DNA from: Planctomycetota bacterium
GTDB lineage: Bacteria; Planctomycetota; UBA1135
NCBI GenBank assembly: GCA_027021325.1
Contig: JALUUN010000588.1
Coordinates: forward strand, 1 to 6,580
DNA length: 6,580 nt
Direction of reading: 5' to 3'
Made by a program: the position numbers and the translations under genes. Positions 4,893 to 6,580 of this stretch are shown here, in pieces (the stretch's first letter is position 1; each line of letters opens with the position of its first letter). A model generated the notes under the pieces. It was not told the DNA's origin, did not search any database, and saw only the letters and a program-made list of their open reading frames with translations.

Positions 4893-6580
4893 TCAGAGCA
4901 GGCCCGTGACGCGAGGGATTCCCAGTGCGGCCACGGTGCCGGCGAGGAGAGAGACAGGAAGGCCGAGACGCAGGAAGTCGGCGTAGCGGTAGCCGCCCGG
5001 CCCCAGGACCATGAGATTGACCTGGTGGGCGACCGGCGTGGCGAAGCACATGGAACCGCCGTAGCAGACGGCCAGGAGCAGGGCCTTCTGGATGGCGAGG
5101 GCCTCGGGGGTTCCCGGCTCGTGGCCGGCGTCCAGGGCCAGGCGGCCGGCGGCGGCCACCGCCACCGGCGTGAAGAGGACCACGACGGCGCTGTGCGAGA
5201 CCAGGAAGTTGAAGCCGAAGCCCAGGGCCACGAGGCCGGCGACGACCGCCGGCGGGCCGCCGCCGTGGAGGAGGCGCACCATGCTGTCTGCCGCCCAGGC
5301 GGCGACGCCGGAGACGCGCATGGCCTCGCCCAGGGCCAGGGTGCCGGCGAGGAAGACCAGAACCGGCCAGTCGATGCTGCGGAAGGCCTGGCGCGTGTCC
5401 AGGCAGCCGGCGGCGACCATCCCGAGAGCGCCGATCAGGGCCGCCGAACTCGTCGGCAGGGCCTTCCAGCCGAAGACCGAGCCCAGGGCCAGGAGCAGAA
5501 CGGCGGTTCCGGCGACGGCCAGGGCACGGCGTGCGCGCCGCCGCACCGGGCGCCGGGTCGGCCCGGCGAGGAGGAAGAAGTCGCCGCTGCCCTGGACCCG
5601 GCGCCGGCTGTCGGCATCGCCGCAGACGAGGAGAACGTCGCCCGGCCGCAGGCGCAGGTCGGCGACCCGCTCGTGGAGGTGATGGCGGCCGCGCAGGACC
5701 GCCATGACATGCAGGCCGAAGTGGCCGCTGAGGTCGAGTTCGCGCACGCGCTGCCCCACCGAGGTCGAGCCCGGCGCCAGGGCCAGCTCGAACATCTCCA
5801 TGGTGTGGGGGTCCAGGCTGGATCCGTGCAGACCCTCGAGGCGCGAGGTCTCCTGCAGACGCAGGATCTCCTCGACACCGCCGCGCAGGATCAGGACGTC
5901 GCCGCTGCGCAGGGGCTCGGCGAAGGAGGCCGCCGGGATCATGGCCCCGTCGCGGACGAGGAACAGGAGCTCCGCCCCCACCTCGGCGCCGAGGGCGGGG
6001 ACCTCGCGTCCGGCCAGCGGGCTGTCCGGACCGATCTCCAGTTCGGTCACGTACTCCCGGGACGGCGTCTCCAGGAGCATCTCCGTGAGACTGGCGCGCG
6101 CAGGCAGCAGCCTCCTGGAGACGACAGCCAGGAACAGGATGCAGACCAGGGCCATGGGCACGCCCACCGGCGCCAGGTCGAACATCCGCAGCGGCTCCGC
6201 TCCCAGCTCCTCGGCCATGCCGCTGACCAGGAGGTTGGTGGAGGTTCCGATCAGGGTGCACATGCCGCCCAGGAGGGAAGCGAAGGCGAGGGGCATGAGC
6301 AGGCGGCTGGCCGGGATGCCTGTCTGCCGGCCCAGACGCAGAAGGATCGGCAGGAAGACGACGACCACGGCGGTGTCGTTGACGAAGGCCGAGAGCACCG
6401 CCGCCGCGAGGCCGGTCAGCAGCACCGTCCGCGTCTCGCTGCCGCCGCCGGCACGGGTCAGGGCACGGCCGAGGAGGTCCAGGGCACCGGTCCGGGTCAG
6501 GCCGGCGCCGACGACGTAGAGGCCGGCGATGGTCAGGACCGCCTTGTTCGAGAACCCCGCCAGGGCGGCGCCGGCGTCCA
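4893..6580 (-). CDS. SLC13/DASS-like permease with two internal TrkA-C domains (upstream paralog), N-terminus cut by window edge
   Basis: The frame stays open to the right edge, giving 561 visible residues. By comparison with the neighbouring paralog roughly 50 N-terminal residues are missing. A GTG at 6425 is internal, because the codons upstream of it (AGFSNKAVLTIAGLYVVGAG) align with AGFSNYVILTLAGLYVVGEG of the paralog. The layout is the same: N-half with hairpin GTSTNLLVSG (encoded near 6248-6219), two TrkA-C domains (EYVTELEIG onward near 6056-5880, and SVGQRVREL to LRPGDVLLVCG near 5762-5618), then a C-half with IDWPVLVFLAGTLALG (near 5375-5328) and hairpin AHQVNLMVLGPGGY (near 5030-4989). 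In that last motif Val replaces the Thr of the paralog's HQTN, a change at a predicted binding tip. It lies first in the two-gene unit, so the promoter is outside the window. A Na+-coupled or related anion carrier is inferred; the TrkA-C domains suggest control by a small cytoplasmic ligand. Confidence 0.9.
   Translation of the reverse strand, partial: DAGAALAGFSNKAVLTIAGLYVVGAGLTRTGALDLLGRALTRAGGGSETRTVLLTGLAAAVLSAFVNDTAVVVVFLPILLRLGRQTGIPASRLLMPLAFASLLGGMCTLIGTSTNLLVSGMAEELGAEPLRMFDLAPVGVPMALVCILFLAVVSRRLLPARASLTEMLLETPSREYVTELEIGPDSPLAGREVPALGAEVGAELLFLVRDGAMIPAASFAEPLRSGDVLILRGGVEEILRLQETSRLEGLHGSSLDPHTMEMFELALAPGSTSVGQRVRELDLSGHFGLHVMAVLRGRHHLHERVADLRLRPGDVLLVCGDADSRRRVQGSGDFFLLAGPTRRPVRRRARRALAVAGTAVLLLALGSVFGWKALPTSSAALIGALGMVAAGCLDTRQAFRSIDWPVLVFLAGTLALGEAMRVSGVAAWAADSMVRLLHGGGPPAVVAGLVALGFGFNFLVSHSAVVVLFTPVAVAAAGRLALDAGHEPGTPEALAIQKALLLAVCYGGSMCFATPVAHQVNLMVLGPGGYRYADFLRLGLPVSLLAGTVAALGIPRVTGLL
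6226..6320. repeat. Copy 2 of the ~95-bp near-identical block shared by the carrier genes
   Basis: This is the upstream carrier's counterpart of the block at 4345-4439, in the same orientation and 1,881 bp away. It encodes GIPASRLLMPLAFAS through GTSTNLLVSG. Such direct homology could support gene conversion or deletion between the two genes. Confidence 0.7.

Noticed and set aside
4861..6261. 466-codon minus-strand frame overlapping the upstream carrier
   Set aside because: It is a frame-shifted shadow, Arg/Pro/Gly-rich without membrane segments, over a frame with unmistakable carrier motifs.
6423..6425. GTG 6425 as the start of the upstream carrier
   Set aside because: The 51 in-frame codons before it align with the paralog's N-terminal membrane region, so the real start is beyond the window.
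5704..6519. Plus-strand frames under the carriers (5704-6519, 5092-5682, 4132-4572, 3484-3912)
   Set aside because: They are Arg/Ser/Thr/Pro-rich antisense translations of conserved membrane-protein genes, with no recognisable domains.

Overview
The window is very GC-rich DNA with tightly packed bacterial genes. It holds three gene blocks: a partial regulator gene on the minus strand at the left edge, a divergent plus-strand gene for an exported HEAT-repeat/von Willebrand A (vWA) protein, and, converging on it, two tandem minus-strand genes for paralogous membrane carriers. The upper carrier gene is cut by the right edge. No rRNA, tRNA, IS element, CRISPR array or phage gene was seen. The base composition, the weak or absent Shine-Dalgarno sequences and the HEAT-Trp-rich linker-vWA architecture would fit an Acidobacteriota (Holophaga-like) or Planctomycetota genome. 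That placement is a guess, because no phylogenetic marker is present.

Left block (1-967). A minus-strand gene, visible for 261 codons from a TTG start, encodes an N-terminal winged helix-turn-helix joined to a GHKL (histidine-kinase/RsbW-type) ATPase fold with no phospho-acceptor histidine domain. It is easy to miss because it has no ATG start and competes with long open frames on the other strand. Between it and the vWA gene lies a short AT-richer island with an exact 11-bp direct repeat spaced 21 bp apart. The repeat overlaps the regulator's start codon and is a candidate operator.

Middle block (968-2965). A 665-residue exported protein has about ten HEAT-like helical repeats, a Trp-rich linker and a vWA domain with a complete metal-ion-dependent adhesion site (MIDAS). 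It looks like a metal-dependent protein-binding scaffold rather than an enzyme.

Right block (2991-6580). Two head-to-tail genes encode SLC13/DASS-like carriers. Each has two TrkA-C (RCK-C) domains inserted between two membrane halves, the layout of the SAC1/SLT-type sulfate permeases. They are separated by about 66 bases and probably form one transcription unit whose promoter lies beyond the right edge. The copies are closest at the substrate/ion-binding hairpins but differ at one residue there, so they may have divided up substrate or ion use. Nothing in the sequence links the carriers functionally to the left-hand genes.
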